15,318 nt of DNA from Clostridium sp. CAG:793. GTDB taxonomy: Bacteria; Bacillota; Clostridia; TANB77; CAG-508. Positions within the stretch are counted from its first letter, which is position 1. The number at the start of each line of letters is the position of its first letter. The notes under the pieces were generated by a model that saw only the letters and a program-made list of their open reading frames with translations, did not search any database and was not told the DNA's origin. Both the position numbers and the translations under genes were made by a program. The DNA lies in the NCBI GenBank assembly GCA_000433915.1, contig HF993632.1:46377-61694 (forward strand), read 5' to 3'. Shown here one piece after another: positions 1 to 8,322 of the stretch.

Positions 1-1020
1 TGAATAGTCAACACGTTTTCCTAATAAGTTTTGACGGAAACGTCCTTGTTTTCCTTTTAACATATCTGATAATGATTTTAAAGGTCTTCCTCCAGCACCT
101 GTTACTGGTCTTCCACGTCTTCCGTTATCTATCAGTGCATCTACTGATTCTTGTAACATACGTTTTTCGTTTCTTACAATAATTTCTGGAGCACCTAATT
201 CTAGTAGTCTCTTTAATCTGTTATTTCTGTTGATTACTCTTCTATATAAGTCATTTAAATCTGATGTTGCAAATCTTCCACCATCTAGTTGTACCATTGG
301 TCTTAAATCTGGTGGGATTACTGGTATAACATTCATTACCATCCATTCAGGTTTATTTCCTGATGTTTTGAATGCTTCTACTGTATCTAATCTTTTTATT
401 ATCTTAGCTTTTTTCTGTTCGCTTGCTTTTTCAAGTTCTTTATTTAATTGATCTGTTAATTTTACTACATCAATTTCTTCTAGTAACTTTCTTAAAGCTT
501 CTGCTCCCATTTCAGCTTTGAATGATCCTTCACCATATTTTTCAACAGCTTCATGATATTCTTTTTCGTTTAATACTTGGCATTTTGATAGTCCACTTGT
601 TCCTTTATCTGTAACAATGTATGATGCAAAATATACTACTTTTTCAACCGCTCTAGGAGAAATGTCTAACATTAATGCTATTCTGTTTGGGATTCCTTTG
701 AAGTACCAGATATGTGCTACTGGTGCTGCTAATTCAATATGTCCCATTCTTTCTCTTCTAACTTTTGATTTTGTAACTTCTACTCCACATCTGTCGCAGA
801 CTACGCCTTTATATCTAATTCTCTTGTATTTTCCACAATGGCATTCCCAGTCTTTAACTGGTCCAAATATTCTTTCACAGAATAGTCCATCTTTTTCTGG
901 TTTTAGTGTTCTATAGTTAATTGTTTCTGGCTTTTTAACTTCACCTTTAGACCATTCTCTTATTCTTTCGTCTGAAGCTAAGCCAACTTGAATTTTGCTT
1001 AGATATTCTAATTCGTCCAC
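1..1020 (-). CDS. rpoC: RNA polymerase beta' subunit, N-terminal part (runs off left edge)
   Basis: Encodes the N-terminal 340 residues of the beta' subunit, which with beta forms the catalytic cleft of RNA polymerase. The GTG start at 1020 is preceded by a GGGGGC ribosome binding site and gives VDELEYLSKIQVGLASDERI. The beta' zinc ribbon is visible as Cys60-x-Cys62 and Cys75-x2-Cys78 within a KYKRIRYKGVVCDRCGVE context. The frame leaves the window in the highly conserved GRFRQNLLGKRVDYS stretch. The catalytic NADFDGD loop would lie further left, outside the window. It follows rpoB by 122 bp on the same strand, the standard rpoBC order, and no separate promoter or terminator is evident between them. 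Identification is secure; only the extent is limited by the edge. Confidence 0.98.
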   Translation of the reverse strand, partial: MDELEYLSKIQVGLASDERIREWSKGEVKKPETINYRTLKPEKDGLFCERIFGPVKDWECHCGKYKRIRYKGVVCDRCGVEVTKSKVRRERMGHIELAAPVAHIWYFKGIPNRIALMLDISPRAVEKVVYFASYIVTDKGTSGLSKCQVLNEKEYHEAVEKYGEGSFKAEMGAEALRKLLEEIDVVKLTDQLNKELEKASEQKKAKIIKRLDTVEAFKTSGNKPEWMVMNVIPVIPPDLRPMVQLDGGRFATSDLNDLYRRVINRNNRLKRLLELGAPEIIVRNEKRMLQESVDALIDNGRRGRPVTGAGGRPLKSLSDMLKGKQGRFRQNLLGKRVDYS

Positions 1021-1142
1021 TATTATAGCCCCCTATATAAATTTTGTTTGCCTTGTCTTAAGCTTTCTAAGTATTGCACTGTTGCTTCAATCTTTGTTGT
1101 CTACTTAGAAGCTTGACTTTAGGCTATTAAGTTTTCTTAATT
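1021..1142 (-). other. rpoB-rpoC intergenic spacer with hairpin
   Basis: The spacer holds an inverted repeat, AAGCTTTCTAAGTA at 1060-1073 and TACTTAGAAGCTT at 1102-1114, giving a 13-bp stem with one bulged T and a 28-nt loop. No T-run follows on the minus strand, so it is not an intrinsic terminator. It could be an mRNA processing or stability element between the two cistrons. The only other signal is the rpoC ribosome binding site near 1028-1033. The pairing is seen directly; the role is inference. Confidence 0.5.
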
Positions 1143-4100
1143 TTATTCATCATAATCGTCATAAGAATCATTTGAATAATCATCTAATTCACTATCATCT
1201 CCTGAAGATAATAGTTCATCATCAGTTTCATCAGCTAAATCTGAGAATAGTTCATCACTATCACTTTCCATCTCGCTTATTTCTTCTGATTCATCTGTTC
1301 CATCAGTTTCTGTGTAACCATCTGATAATTCTTTTTCATCTACAACGTTTGCTTCTTGTGGTTTTGTATCATTTGAGTCATTGATTGAGTTAAAGTCTAC
1401 ACCGTCTTCGATGTTTTCTTTTAATTCTATCTCTGATCCCTTATCTGTAAATAGTTTGATATCTAGTCCTAATGATTGTAATTCTTTTACGAGAACTTTA
1501 AATCCTTCTGGTACCCCTGGTTTTGGAATATTTTCACCTTTTACGATTGCTTCATAAGTCTTTACACGTCCAACAACATCATCTGATTTTGTTGTAAGCA
1601 TTTCTTGTAATGTATATGCTGCACCGTAAGCTTCAAGTGCCCAAACTTCCATTTCACCAAATCTCTGTCCACCAAATTGTGCTTTACCACCTAAAGGTTG
1701 TTGTGTTACTAATGAGTATGGTCCTGTTGAACGAGCGTGGATCTTATCATCTACTAAGTGGTGTAATTTTAACATGTACATAACACCTACTGTGATTGGA
1801 TGATCAAATGGATCTCCTGTTCTTCCATCATATACTACTGTTTTTCCATCTTTTCTTAATCCTGCATCTTTCAATAGCTCTTCAATTTCACAGTCTTTAG
1901 CACCATCAAATACTGGTGTTTCAACTTTCCATCCAAGTGCTCTTGCAGCCATTCCTAAGTGAACTTCTAGTACCTGACCTAGGTTCATACGAGATGGTAC
2001 ACCCATTGGATTTAATACTATGTCTACTGGTGTTCCGTCTGGTAAGAAAGGCATATCTTCTTCTGGTAATATTCTTGATATAACACCTTTGTTTCCGTGA
2101 CGTCCAGACATTTTATCACCTACTGAGATTTTTCTCTTTGTAGCAATATATACTCTTATTACTTGATTTACTCCAGGGCCTAATTCGTCTGAATTGTCTC
2201 TTGTAAATATTTTAACATCTACTACTGTTCCTGCTTCTCCGTGTGGTACTCTTAATGATGTATCTCTAACTTCTCTTGATTTTTCACCAAAGATTGCTCT
2301 TAAAAGCCTTTCTTCAGCTGTTAGCTCTGTTTCTCCTTTTGGAGTAACTTTACCAACTAATATATCACCTGGTCTAACTTCTGCACCAATTCTAATGATA
2401 CCGTCTTCATCAAGGTCTTTTAATACATCTTCACCAACGTTTGGAATATCTCTTGTGATTTCTTCTGGTCCAAGTTTTGTATCACGACATTCGCAATTGT
2501 ATTCTTCTATATGAATTGATGTGTATACATCTTCTTTTACAAGTCTTTCACTGATAAGAACAGCATCCTCGAAGTTATATCCTTCCCATGTTGAGAATGC
2601 AATTAGTACGTTTCTTCCTAATGCCATCTCTCCATTTTGAGTTGCAGGTCCATCTGCTATTGTGTCGCCTGCTTTAATTTTTTCGCCAACTTGTACTATT
2701 GGTCTTTGATTAATACATGTTCCACCATTTGTTCTCTTGAATTTTAATAGCTTGTATGATGTTACTTCATTTTTCTTATTTCTTATTTGAATCTCATCGC
2801 CAGTAACTTTCTCAACTATTCCATCTTCTTTAGCTGTTACTGTTATTCCAGAGTCTTTGGCTGCTCTATATTCCATACCAGTTCCAACTATTGGAGCTTC
2901 TGGTTTTAATAGAGGTACTGCCTGACGCTGCATGTTTGATCCCATTAGAGAACGCTTAACGTCATCATGCTCTAAGAATGGTATCATTGCTGCTGCTACT
3001 GATACTAATTCTTTTGGTGATACTTCAATGTAGTCTACTTGCTCTGCTGGAACTTCTTTGAATTCTGTTACTTGTCTTACTTTGATTCTCTTATTTACAA
3101 ATCTGTTGTCTTTGTCTAATGGTTCTGTTGCTTGACCTATTGTATATTTATCTTCTTCATCTGCTGATAGATAATCTACTTGGTCTGTAACTTTTCCTGT
3201 TTCTTTATCAACTTTTCTATATGGAGCTTCTATGAATCCATATTCATTAATTCTTGCAAATGAACATAAAGCTGAAATTAAACCAATGTTAGGTCCTTCT
3301 GGTGATTCAACTGGACATAATCTTCCATAGTGAGTATAGTGAATATCTCTTACTTCGAATCCTGCTCTTTCTCTTGTTAATCCTCCAGGTCCTAATGCTG
3401 AAATTCTTCTTTTATGTGTTAGTTCTGATAATGGGTTTGTTTGATCCATGAACTGTGATAATTGTGAACTTCCGAAGAATTCTCTAATTGCTGAAGATAT
3501 TGGTTTTGTATTAATTAATGCTTGAGGTGTGATTGAGTCTAGATCTTGTATTGTCATTCTTTCACGAACAACTCTTTCTAGTCTTGCTAGTCCAATTCTA
3601 AATTGGTTTTGTAACAATTCACCTACACATCTAATACGTCTATTTCCTAAATGATCTATATCGTCTATTTTGCCTAATCCATGATATAAATTTAATAAAT
3701 AGCTTATTGATGCAATTATATCTTCATTAGTAATATGACGTGGTACTAACTCTTCTTTTCTTGCTTTTAATTCTTCATGTAAATCTTCTGGTGCTGTTTT
3801 TTCCATTATTTCTTTTAATACAGCATAGTTTACTAATTCTTTTATGTGTAAATCAGATATATCAATATCCACATAATTCTTGATATCTACTGTTCCATTT
3901 CCTAGAACTATTATAAATGAATCTCCACATTTAATTTTTACTGAATTAATTCCTAGATTTTGAATCTTCCAGGCAATTTCTTCTGAAATTTTCTCGTCTT
4001 TATCCACTAATATCTCACCTGTTGTTGGATCTGATATTGTTTCTGCTGATACTTGGTTTCTTATTCTCTTTGCAAGACTTAGTTTATCATTGAATTTATG

Positions 4101-4922
4101 TCTTCCAACTTTAGCTAAGTCATATCTCTTTGGATCAAAGAATAATCTATCAAATAATGTACGAGCTGCTTCAACTGTTGGTAATTCACCAGGTCTTAGT
4201 TTTTTGTAAATTTCTATTAAAGCTTCATTCATTGTTTTGATTGGATCTTTTTCCATTGTTGCTTTAAGCAATGTTTCGTTTCCAAATAGGGCTAATATTT
4301 GGTCATCTTTTTCAAGTCCAATTGCTCTTAATAGAGTAGTTACAGGAATTTTTCTTGTTCTATCAACTCTTACGTAGAATATGTCATTATTATCTGTTTC
4401 ATATTCTAACCATGCTCCTCTTAATGGCATAACTGTTGATGTGTACAATTTCTTTCCTGTTTTTGTATCCAATGAATCTGCATAATAGCAGCTTGGAGAA
4501 CGTACTAACTGGCTAACTACAACTCTCTCTGCTCCATTGATTACGAATGTAGCTGTATCAGTCATTACAGGGAAATCTCCTAAGTATATCTCTTGCTCTT
4601 TAATTTCTCCTGTTTCACGATTGAATAATCTTACTTTTACATGTAATTTTGTAGAATATGTAGCATCTCTCTCTTTTGCTTCTTCTACAGTGTATTTTGG
4701 ATGTTCATCCATGTGGTAGTCTAGAAAGTCTAATACTAGATTTTCTGAATAGTCTACTATTGGAGAAACTTCTCTTAATACTTCTCCTAATCCTTCGTTA
4801 ATAAACCAGTTGTAAGAATCTTTCTGAACTTTTATTAAGTTAGGTAATTCAATGAAATCACCTATTTTTGAGAAAGATTTACGTGTTGTTTTTTCATGTT
4901 TTACGTCTTTTACGTTTACCAA
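1143..4922 (-). CDS. rpoB: RNA polymerase beta subunit
   Basis: Complete 1259-residue beta subunit, partner of beta' in the polymerase core. The TTG start at 4922 is chosen because an AAGGGGG ribosome binding site lies 8 nt upstream and the N-terminus is typical (KSFSKIGDFIELPNLIKVQK). The rifampicin-binding cluster begins near residue 484 (GSSQLSQFMDQ, then THKRRISALGPGG) and carries the sensitive-type Asp, His and Ser residues. Further landmarks are RERAGFEVRD, CPVESPEGPNIGLI, the PNVGEDVLKDL region, DKMSGRHGNKGV, and the C-terminal GGQRFGEMEVWALEAYGA clamp segment. The last 82 residues are an Asp/Glu/Ser-rich tail (34 of 82 acidic) beyond the conserved end, making the protein longer than most Bacillus-type homologues. 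It is first of the rpoBC pair and appears to be transcribed from the promoter at 5243-5271. Confidence 0.98.
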   Translation of the reverse strand: MVNVKDVKHEKTTRKSFSKIGDFIELPNLIKVQKDSYNWFINEGLGEVLREVSPIVDYSENLVLDFLDYHMDEHPKYTVEEAKERDATYSTKLHVKVRLFNRETGEIKEQEIYLGDFPVMTDTATFVINGAERVVVSQLVRSPSCYYADSLDTKTGKKLYTSTVMPLRGAWLEYETDNNDIFYVRVDRTRKIPVTTLLRAIGLEKDDQILALFGNETLLKATMEKDPIKTMNEALIEIYKKLRPGELPTVEAARTLFDRLFFDPKRYDLAKVGRHKFNDKLSLAKRIRNQVSAETISDPTTGEILVDKDEKISEEIAWKIQNLGINSVKIKCGDSFIIVLGNGTVDIKNYVDIDISDLHIKELVNYAVLKEIMEKTAPEDLHEELKARKEELVPRHITNEDIIASISYLLNLYHGLGKIDDIDHLGNRRIRCVGELLQNQFRIGLARLERVVRERMTIQDLDSITPQALINTKPISSAIREFFGSSQLSQFMDQTNPLSELTHKRRISALGPGGLTRERAGFEVRDIHYTHYGRLCPVESPEGPNIGLISALCSFARINEYGFIEAPYRKVDKETGKVTDQVDYLSADEEDKYTIGQATEPLDKDNRFVNKRIKVRQVTEFKEVPAEQVDYIEVSPKELVSVAAAMIPFLEHDDVKRSLMGSNMQRQAVPLLKPEAPIVGTGMEYRAAKDSGITVTAKEDGIVEKVTGDEIQIRNKKNEVTSYKLLKFKRTNGGTCINQRPIVQVGEKIKAGDTIADGPATQNGEMALGRNVLIAFSTWEGYNFEDAVLISERLVKEDVYTSIHIEEYNCECRDTKLGPEEITRDIPNVGEDVLKDLDEDGIIRIGAEVRPGDILVGKVTPKGETELTAEERLLRAIFGEKSREVRDTSLRVPHGEAGTVVDVKIFTRDNSDELGPGVNQVIRVYIATKRKISVGDKMSGRHGNKGVISRILPEEDMPFLPDGTPVDIVLNPMGVPSRMNLGQVLEVHLGMAARALGWKVETPVFDGAKDCEIEELLKDAGLRKDGKTVVYDGRTGDPFDHPITVGVMYMLKLHHLVDDKIHARSTGPYSLVTQQPLGGKAQFGGQRFGEMEVWALEAYGAAYTLQEMLTTKSDDVVGRVKTYEAIVKGENIPKPGVPEGFKVLVKELQSLGLDIKLFTDKGSEIELKENIEDGVDFNSINDSNDTKPQEANVVDEKELSDGYTETDGTDESEEISEMESDSDELFSDLADETDDELLSSGDDSELDDYSNDSYDDYDE

Positions 4923-5113
4923 AGGTAATACCCCCTTCTTAATAATAATTTAAGCAGATTGTATTAGTATATATTTAATTTTGGAGAAGTCCTTCTTAAC
5001 TTGATAGCTACTTTTAAGTCATTGTAGTCCTGCTTTTTTAACTATAATCACCTAAAAATATGGCTATCTTGTAATTCCTCTTCTTCATAATTTACATAAA
5101 TAAAATTAGAAGG

Positions 5114-5154
5114 CAAAAAAAGGTAAACTGATACATAGCATCAGTTTTACCTTT
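5114..5154 (-). terminator. Hairpin plus T-run in the rpoB leader (possible attenuator)
   Basis: Read on the minus strand, AAAGGTAAAACTGAT pairs with ATCAGTTTACCTTT (one bulge, short loop) and is followed by seven T's, a classic intrinsic terminator. It lies downstream of the consensus promoter at 5243-5271 and about 190 bp before the rpoB start. It therefore sits inside the leader transcript and could attenuate rpoBC transcription. It is too far from the recombinase stop to be that gene's most likely terminator. The structure is seen; attenuation is inferred. Confidence 0.7.
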
Positions 5155-5169
5155 CTCTATTCTTTTAAA

Positions 5170-5196
5170 TTATTTCACGATTACCGAATTATTCAT
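5170..5196 (-). CDS. Possible 8-residue leader peptide before the attenuator
   Basis: A tiny ORF, MNNSVIVK then stop, begins with ATG at 5196. It is preceded by a good ribosome binding site (AGAAGGGC, spacing about 6 nt). It lies between the rpoB promoter and the leader terminator, the position expected of a translated leader peptide. No run of one regulatory amino acid is present, so any sensing role is unknown, and the ORF may be chance. Confidence 0.3.
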   Translation of the reverse strand: MNNSVIVK

Positions 5197-5242
5197 CTAT
5201 TAGCCCTTCTAGATTTTATTCGTACATAAATATACTGAGTTT

Positions 5243-5271
5243 ATTATATTGCAAAATCTGATTAATGTCAA
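5243..5271 (-). promoter_or_regulatory. Consensus sigma-A promoter of rpoBC
   Basis: On the minus strand a perfect TTGACA (5266-5271) is separated by 17 bp from a perfect TATAAT (5243-5248). Transcription should begin near 5236 and run into the leader ORF, the hairpin at 5114-5154 and then rpoB. A promoter this strong directly upstream means rpoBC need not depend on a ribosomal-protein promoter upstream. The rest of 4923-5353 holds only this leader, the rpoB ribosome binding site and the recombinase terminator. Confidence 0.88.
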
Positions 5272-5315
5272 CAATTTCGCGATATAAAATTTAAGTTTTT
5301 TTATTATTTCCCAAT

Positions 5316-5355
5316 AAAAAAAAGACTATGTTGATGTCATCATCATCTTAAGTCT
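5316..5355 (-). terminator. Probable terminator of the recombinase gene
   Basis: Immediately after (and overlapping) the recombinase stop codon, the minus strand has AGACT ... GATG-loop-CATC ... AGTCT followed by eight T's. The stem has an internal loop, so it is weaker than the other terminators here. The long T-run and position support termination. Confidence 0.5.
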
Positions 5356-6535
5356 ATTGTTCTTTACTATTTAATATGTTTTTTTCGTACAAGTTAACGA
5401 CTTTTTGCAGTTCGCTATCTTTGAATTGATTGAATACACTTGTATATGTATTTAGTGTTATTGATATGTTTGTATGTCCTAATATTCTTTGCAGTACTAC
5501 TGCTGCCATTCCTGCTTCTATACATCTTGTTGCAAATGTATGCCTTAGGCTATGTGTTGATATTCCTTCTATATTTTTCATTTTTAGTGTACTTCCCATT
5601 ATTCTTTTTAGTTTGCTGTTTGCTATATTATGCGATAGATATTTTCTCTTATATGAAAATAGTATTCTCTTTTTTGATCTGTTGGCTTCTTTTAATTGTT
5701 CTTCTATATGTGGAATTATAAATTCTGGTATTGGCACTTCTCTTATTCCGGCATAAGTTTTTGTAGAATCATGTAATACTATTTTTCCTTTTGTGTTTAT
5801 TGATAATGTTTTGTTTACTTTTATTATTTTTCGTTCAAGGTCTATGTCTTCGACTGTTAGTGATAAGACTTCTCCTATCCTTAGTCCGGTATACATTTGT
5901 ATTAAAAATATGTTTTTGTATTTTTCTTTTCTTATGCTTGTATTTAAAAGGTAGTCACTTAATTTCTTTTGTTCTTCCATTGTTAGTGCTCGTACTTTTT
6001 TTAATTTTTGTGTGCTTTTCGGTTTTATTACATCGTACAGTGGATTGTCTGTTATATATTTGTTTCTAATTGCATAATTAAATGTTTGATTTAATTGTTC
6101 ATATATCTTGCATATATATGAGTTGCTGTATTTTTTTATTTCGTTTAGATACTTTTGTATATCATTGCTTGTTATTTCTTTGATGTTCATTTTTCCAACA
6201 TCACTCTCTTTTATTTTATTGATTGTCTTGCTTATTCTTAAATATGTTGAGTCTTTTATTATATTTGATTCGTATTTTTTATCTCGTATTTCTTCCATTA
6301 TTTTATATAGCCTGATTCCTTGTGTTTGCAAATATTGTTGGTCTTTTATTTTTATTCTTAGCGTTTCTAATTTTTCTATTGCCTCTTCTTTTGTTTTGGC
6401 ATATACACTTTTTCTTGTTCTTTTTCCATTTGTTGTTATTGATATTTGTGCTCCCCACCTATCCGTTTCTTTTATGTAGAATACTGTTCCTCCTTTTCTT
6501 CTTTTTCTGGTTCTTTTTTCATTTGATTCTTTCAT
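5354..6535 (-). CDS. Tyrosine site-specific recombinase (candidate shufflon invertase)
   Basis: A 393-residue tyrosine recombinase with the full catalytic set: Arg219 (TGLRIGE), Lys259 (STKTYAGIREVP), His328-x-x-Arg331 (HSLRHTFATR), His354 (LGHTNIS) and nucleophile Tyr364 (ITLNTYT). The N-terminal 60 or so residues are basic and resemble an arm-type DNA-binding domain (GGTVFYIKETDRWGAQI). A helical core-binding domain follows at about 85-165. ATG at 6535 is supported by an AAAGGAGGAG ribosome binding site. Family knowledge: such enzymes make conservative strand exchange between short sites, as in Tn916 Int, phage integrases and the R64 shufflon recombinase Rci (similar length). It abuts the array of inverted repeats starting at 6623, so inversion of those cassettes is its likely job. 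It could instead be a leftover integrase of a lost element; no excisionase gene or tRNA attachment site is seen. Confidence 0.92.
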   Translation of the reverse strand: MKESNEKRTRKRRKGGTVFYIKETDRWGAQISITTNGKRTRKSVYAKTKEEAIEKLETLRIKIKDQQYLQTQGIRLYKIMEEIRDKKYESNIIKDSTYLRISKTINKIKESDVGKMNIKEITSNDIQKYLNEIKKYSNSYICKIYEQLNQTFNYAIRNKYITDNPLYDVIKPKSTQKLKKVRALTMEEQKKLSDYLLNTSIRKEKYKNIFLIQMYTGLRIGEVLSLTVEDIDLERKIIKVNKTLSINTKGKIVLHDSTKTYAGIREVPIPEFIIPHIEEQLKEANRSKKRILFSYKRKYLSHNIANSKLKRIMGSTLKMKNIEGISTHSLRHTFATRCIEAGMAAVVLQRILGHTNISITLNTYTSVFNQFKDSELQKVVNLYEKNILNSKEQ

Positions 6536-6567
6536 ATTTCTCCTCCTTTGACTTTTCCCCCATGAAA

Positions 6568-6597
6568 ATCATATCTCTAATGATACGATAAAGTAAA
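6568..6597 (-). promoter_or_regulatory. Possible promoter of the recombinase
   Basis: On the minus strand TTTACT (6592-6597) and TATGAT (6568-6573) are 18 bp apart, ahead of the GGAGGAG site of the recombinase gene. The -10 matches 5 of 6 and the -35 4 of 6. The -35 lies only about 26 bp from the first recombination site, so inversion would change what lies upstream of this promoter. Confidence 0.4.
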
Positions 6598-6622
6598 GTG
6601 TTTTGTGGCTTTTTTGTTAAAC

Positions 6623-6645
6623 TGTTCTAACCACGAAAGATAATG
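6623..6645 (+). repeat. Recombination-site repeat S1 (plus orientation)
   Basis: First copy of the 23-bp repeat that begins TGTTCTAACCAC and continues GAAAGATAATG. It is identical over 45 bp (6623-6667) to S3 at 12261-12305. The coding frame of cassette 1 starts exactly here: in that frame a TAA stop lies two codons upstream of the GTT codon, so the reading frame has no head. The repeat encodes VLTTKDN, the end strand of an Ig-like domain. Confidence 0.85.
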
Positions 6646-8249
6646 CTCAGAATACAGCAACGAGAACGTACACAATAAAAGTTGATAAGACTCCTCCTCA
6701 AGTACAACTTTCAAATAATGGTGGAGATTTTAACATAAAAAGTAGAGAGGAATTATTAAATTATAGTGATTATAATAAAATATCGAGTGAATGGACAACA
6801 AGAATTACTTATGGAAGTGCAAGTCATGATGCTACAGACGTTGAAAATTCAAACTTTTATGGAAACTTTCCAAGTGTTGCTTTAAATCTAAATGTTTCAT
6901 ATAAAAATAGTGTATCTATATTTTCGAAGCAAAAATTAGATGTAACTAATATAGATAAAATTGTATTAAAAGCATTCTTATATGAAAATGGTCCAAATAA
7001 TGACATGATAAATACAACTAGATTTGGCTTAGCAACAAGTGATGCTGAAGCAGATAAAAACTGGCTAACATATGTTCAAAAAGAATATAAGGGTTCTCCT
7101 GAAACTTGTGAAAACGGAACAGTTGCTCAAACAGTAAACTATGAAACTTTTGAAATTGATACAACTAGCATAGTTGGTGAGTATTATGTACAATTAAATG
7201 TATCTCATAATTTTCTCGGAGGATATACAGCCAATACACACATTGAAACTATGTATTATGAATATAATTCATCAACAGTGGGAAATATGAGTTCAAAAAT
7301 AAGTTGTAGCGATAATAATGGAATATCAAATGTACGTTACTCTTGGTCTACTTCTTCCACTCAAGAGCCAGCAAATTGGACCAATATAACTAATAATTCA
7401 GTAGTAAATCAAAAATTAAAAAAAGGTTCATATTATTTATGGGTTAAAGCCACTGACAATGTTGGAAATGAAAAAATATTTGTAAGTAGCCCTTATAATG
7501 TTAATTACGAAATTTCATATGATACAAATGGTAGTTCTCAGCCTCCAAAAACACAGACGAAAATTCCAGGAAAGCAATTAACATTAACAGAAGAAATACC
7601 AACTAGAAGAGGTTATACTTTTAAGTGTTGGAACACTAAAGAGGATGGAACTGGAACAAATTATTATCCTGGTGGCATATATCAAAATGATGAATCTATT
7701 ACATTATGTGCAATTTGGAACAGAAACATTGTCCCAGATCTTCGAAAGCCTAATGTTACTTTCACACTAACACCATCAGAACTTACCTCTGGAAATGTAA
7801 CAGTAAATGTTTCTATATCATCAGATTTAATATCAAGGGGATATACTTTGCAAACAAGTAAAAATTATAATACTGGGTGGACTGATGCCTCTTCACAAAT
7901 TGCAACTGCAAACTATGATAGAATATATGCAAGGCTAAGAGATAATAATGGAAACTTTGGGGATTATGTAACATATATTGTACAAAATATAGATAAGGAT
8001 CCACCAGTAATACAACAAATAACTGTGGTTTCAAATGGAATAAAATTAACTGTAATAGATCCTTACAACGGCGTAATTACTGGATATGCTATTACAGAAA
8101 ATAATGTTCAGCCAAGCACCTTTATAGATTGTTATGTTGGAACATTAGATACAACTATAACAAATATTGCACTTACAAAAGGAAAAACATATTACATCTG
8201 GGTAAGAGATAGAATGAACTTTATAACATATAAAACAATAACTATTTAG
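6624..8249 (+). CDS. Cassette 1: headless C-terminus of an Ig-like/InlB-repeat surface protein
   Basis: A 541-codon open frame starting at repeat S1 with no start codon of its own; an internal ATG at 7005 has no good ribosome binding site, and the frame is open and protein-like upstream of it. Order of parts: the last strand of an Ig-like domain (VLTTKDNAQNTATRTYTIKV, then DKTPP), an unrecognised beta-rich region, an Ig-like domain (KATDNVGNEKIFVSSPYNV), an InlB B-repeat/Flg_new-like module (YDTNGSSQPP ... GYTFKCWNTKEDGTGTNYYPGG), and two further Ig-like stretches ending YIWVRDRMNFITYKTITI. No lectin-like variable domain is present. No membrane segment or LPXTG motif is seen, so anchoring should be through the missing head. 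It would be expressed only after recombination with a constant head gene. The architecture suggests adhesion to host or matrix surfaces (inference). Confidence 0.75.
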   Translation, partial: VLTTKDNAQNTATRTYTIKVDKTPPQVQLSNNGGDFNIKSREELLNYSDYNKISSEWTTRITYGSASHDATDVENSNFYGNFPSVALNLNVSYKNSVSIFSKQKLDVTNIDKIVLKAFLYENGPNNDMINTTRFGLATSDAEADKNWLTYVQKEYKGSPETCENGTVAQTVNYETFEIDTTSIVGEYYVQLNVSHNFLGGYTANTHIETMYYEYNSSTVGNMSSKISCSDNNGISNVRYSWSTSSTQEPANWTNITNNSVVNQKLKKGSYYLWVKATDNVGNEKIFVSSPYNVNYEISYDTNGSSQPPKTQTKIPGKQLTLTEEIPTRRGYTFKCWNTKEDGTGTNYYPGGIYQNDESITLCAIWNRNIVPDLRKPNVTFTLTPSELTSGNVTVNVSISSDLISRGYTLQTSKNYNTGWTDASSQIATANYDRIYARLRDNNGNFGDYVTYIVQNIDKDPPVIQQITVVSNGIKLTVIDPYNGVITGYAITENNVQPSTFIDCYVGTLDTTITNIALTKGKTYYIWVRDRMNFITYKTITI

Positions 8250-8254
8250 TAAAG

Positions 8255-8293
8255 AAACCGCAATGCTTTATAAATAAGCATTGCGGTTTTTAA
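8255..8293. terminator. Bidirectional terminator between cassettes 1 and 2
   Basis: A perfect 14-bp stem, AAACCGCAATGCTT (8255-8268) and AAGCATTGCGGTTT (8276-8289), with a 7-nt loop and a T-run on the plus strand; a weaker T-rich end exists on the minus strand. It lies 5 bp after the cassette 1 stop and 34 bp after the cassette 2 stop, so it can end whichever cassette is expressed. Confidence 0.88.
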
Positions 8294-8322
8294 TAAAATG
8301 TATAGTTGTTAAATGCAAGTTA

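Noticed and set aside
4405..4420. TTCTAACCATGCTCC in rpoB as another recombination site
   Set aside because: Only eight bases match the repeat core, and it is ordinary rpoB coding sequence.
5430..6591. Several open frames on the plus strand rich in Leu, Phe and Ile, looking like membrane proteins
   Set aside because: They are antisense to the recombinase gene; the hydrophobic look comes from T-rich complement of Lys/Ile-rich codons, and no ribosome binding sites support them.
5354..6623. Prophage or ICE attachment region
   Set aside because: No tRNA gene, excisionase, phage or conjugation genes, or flanking direct repeats accompany the recombinase in this window.
7005..7007. ATG as start of cassette 1
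   Set aside because: The frame is open and protein-like for a further 127 codons upstream to repeat S1, and no convincing ribosome binding site precedes this ATG.
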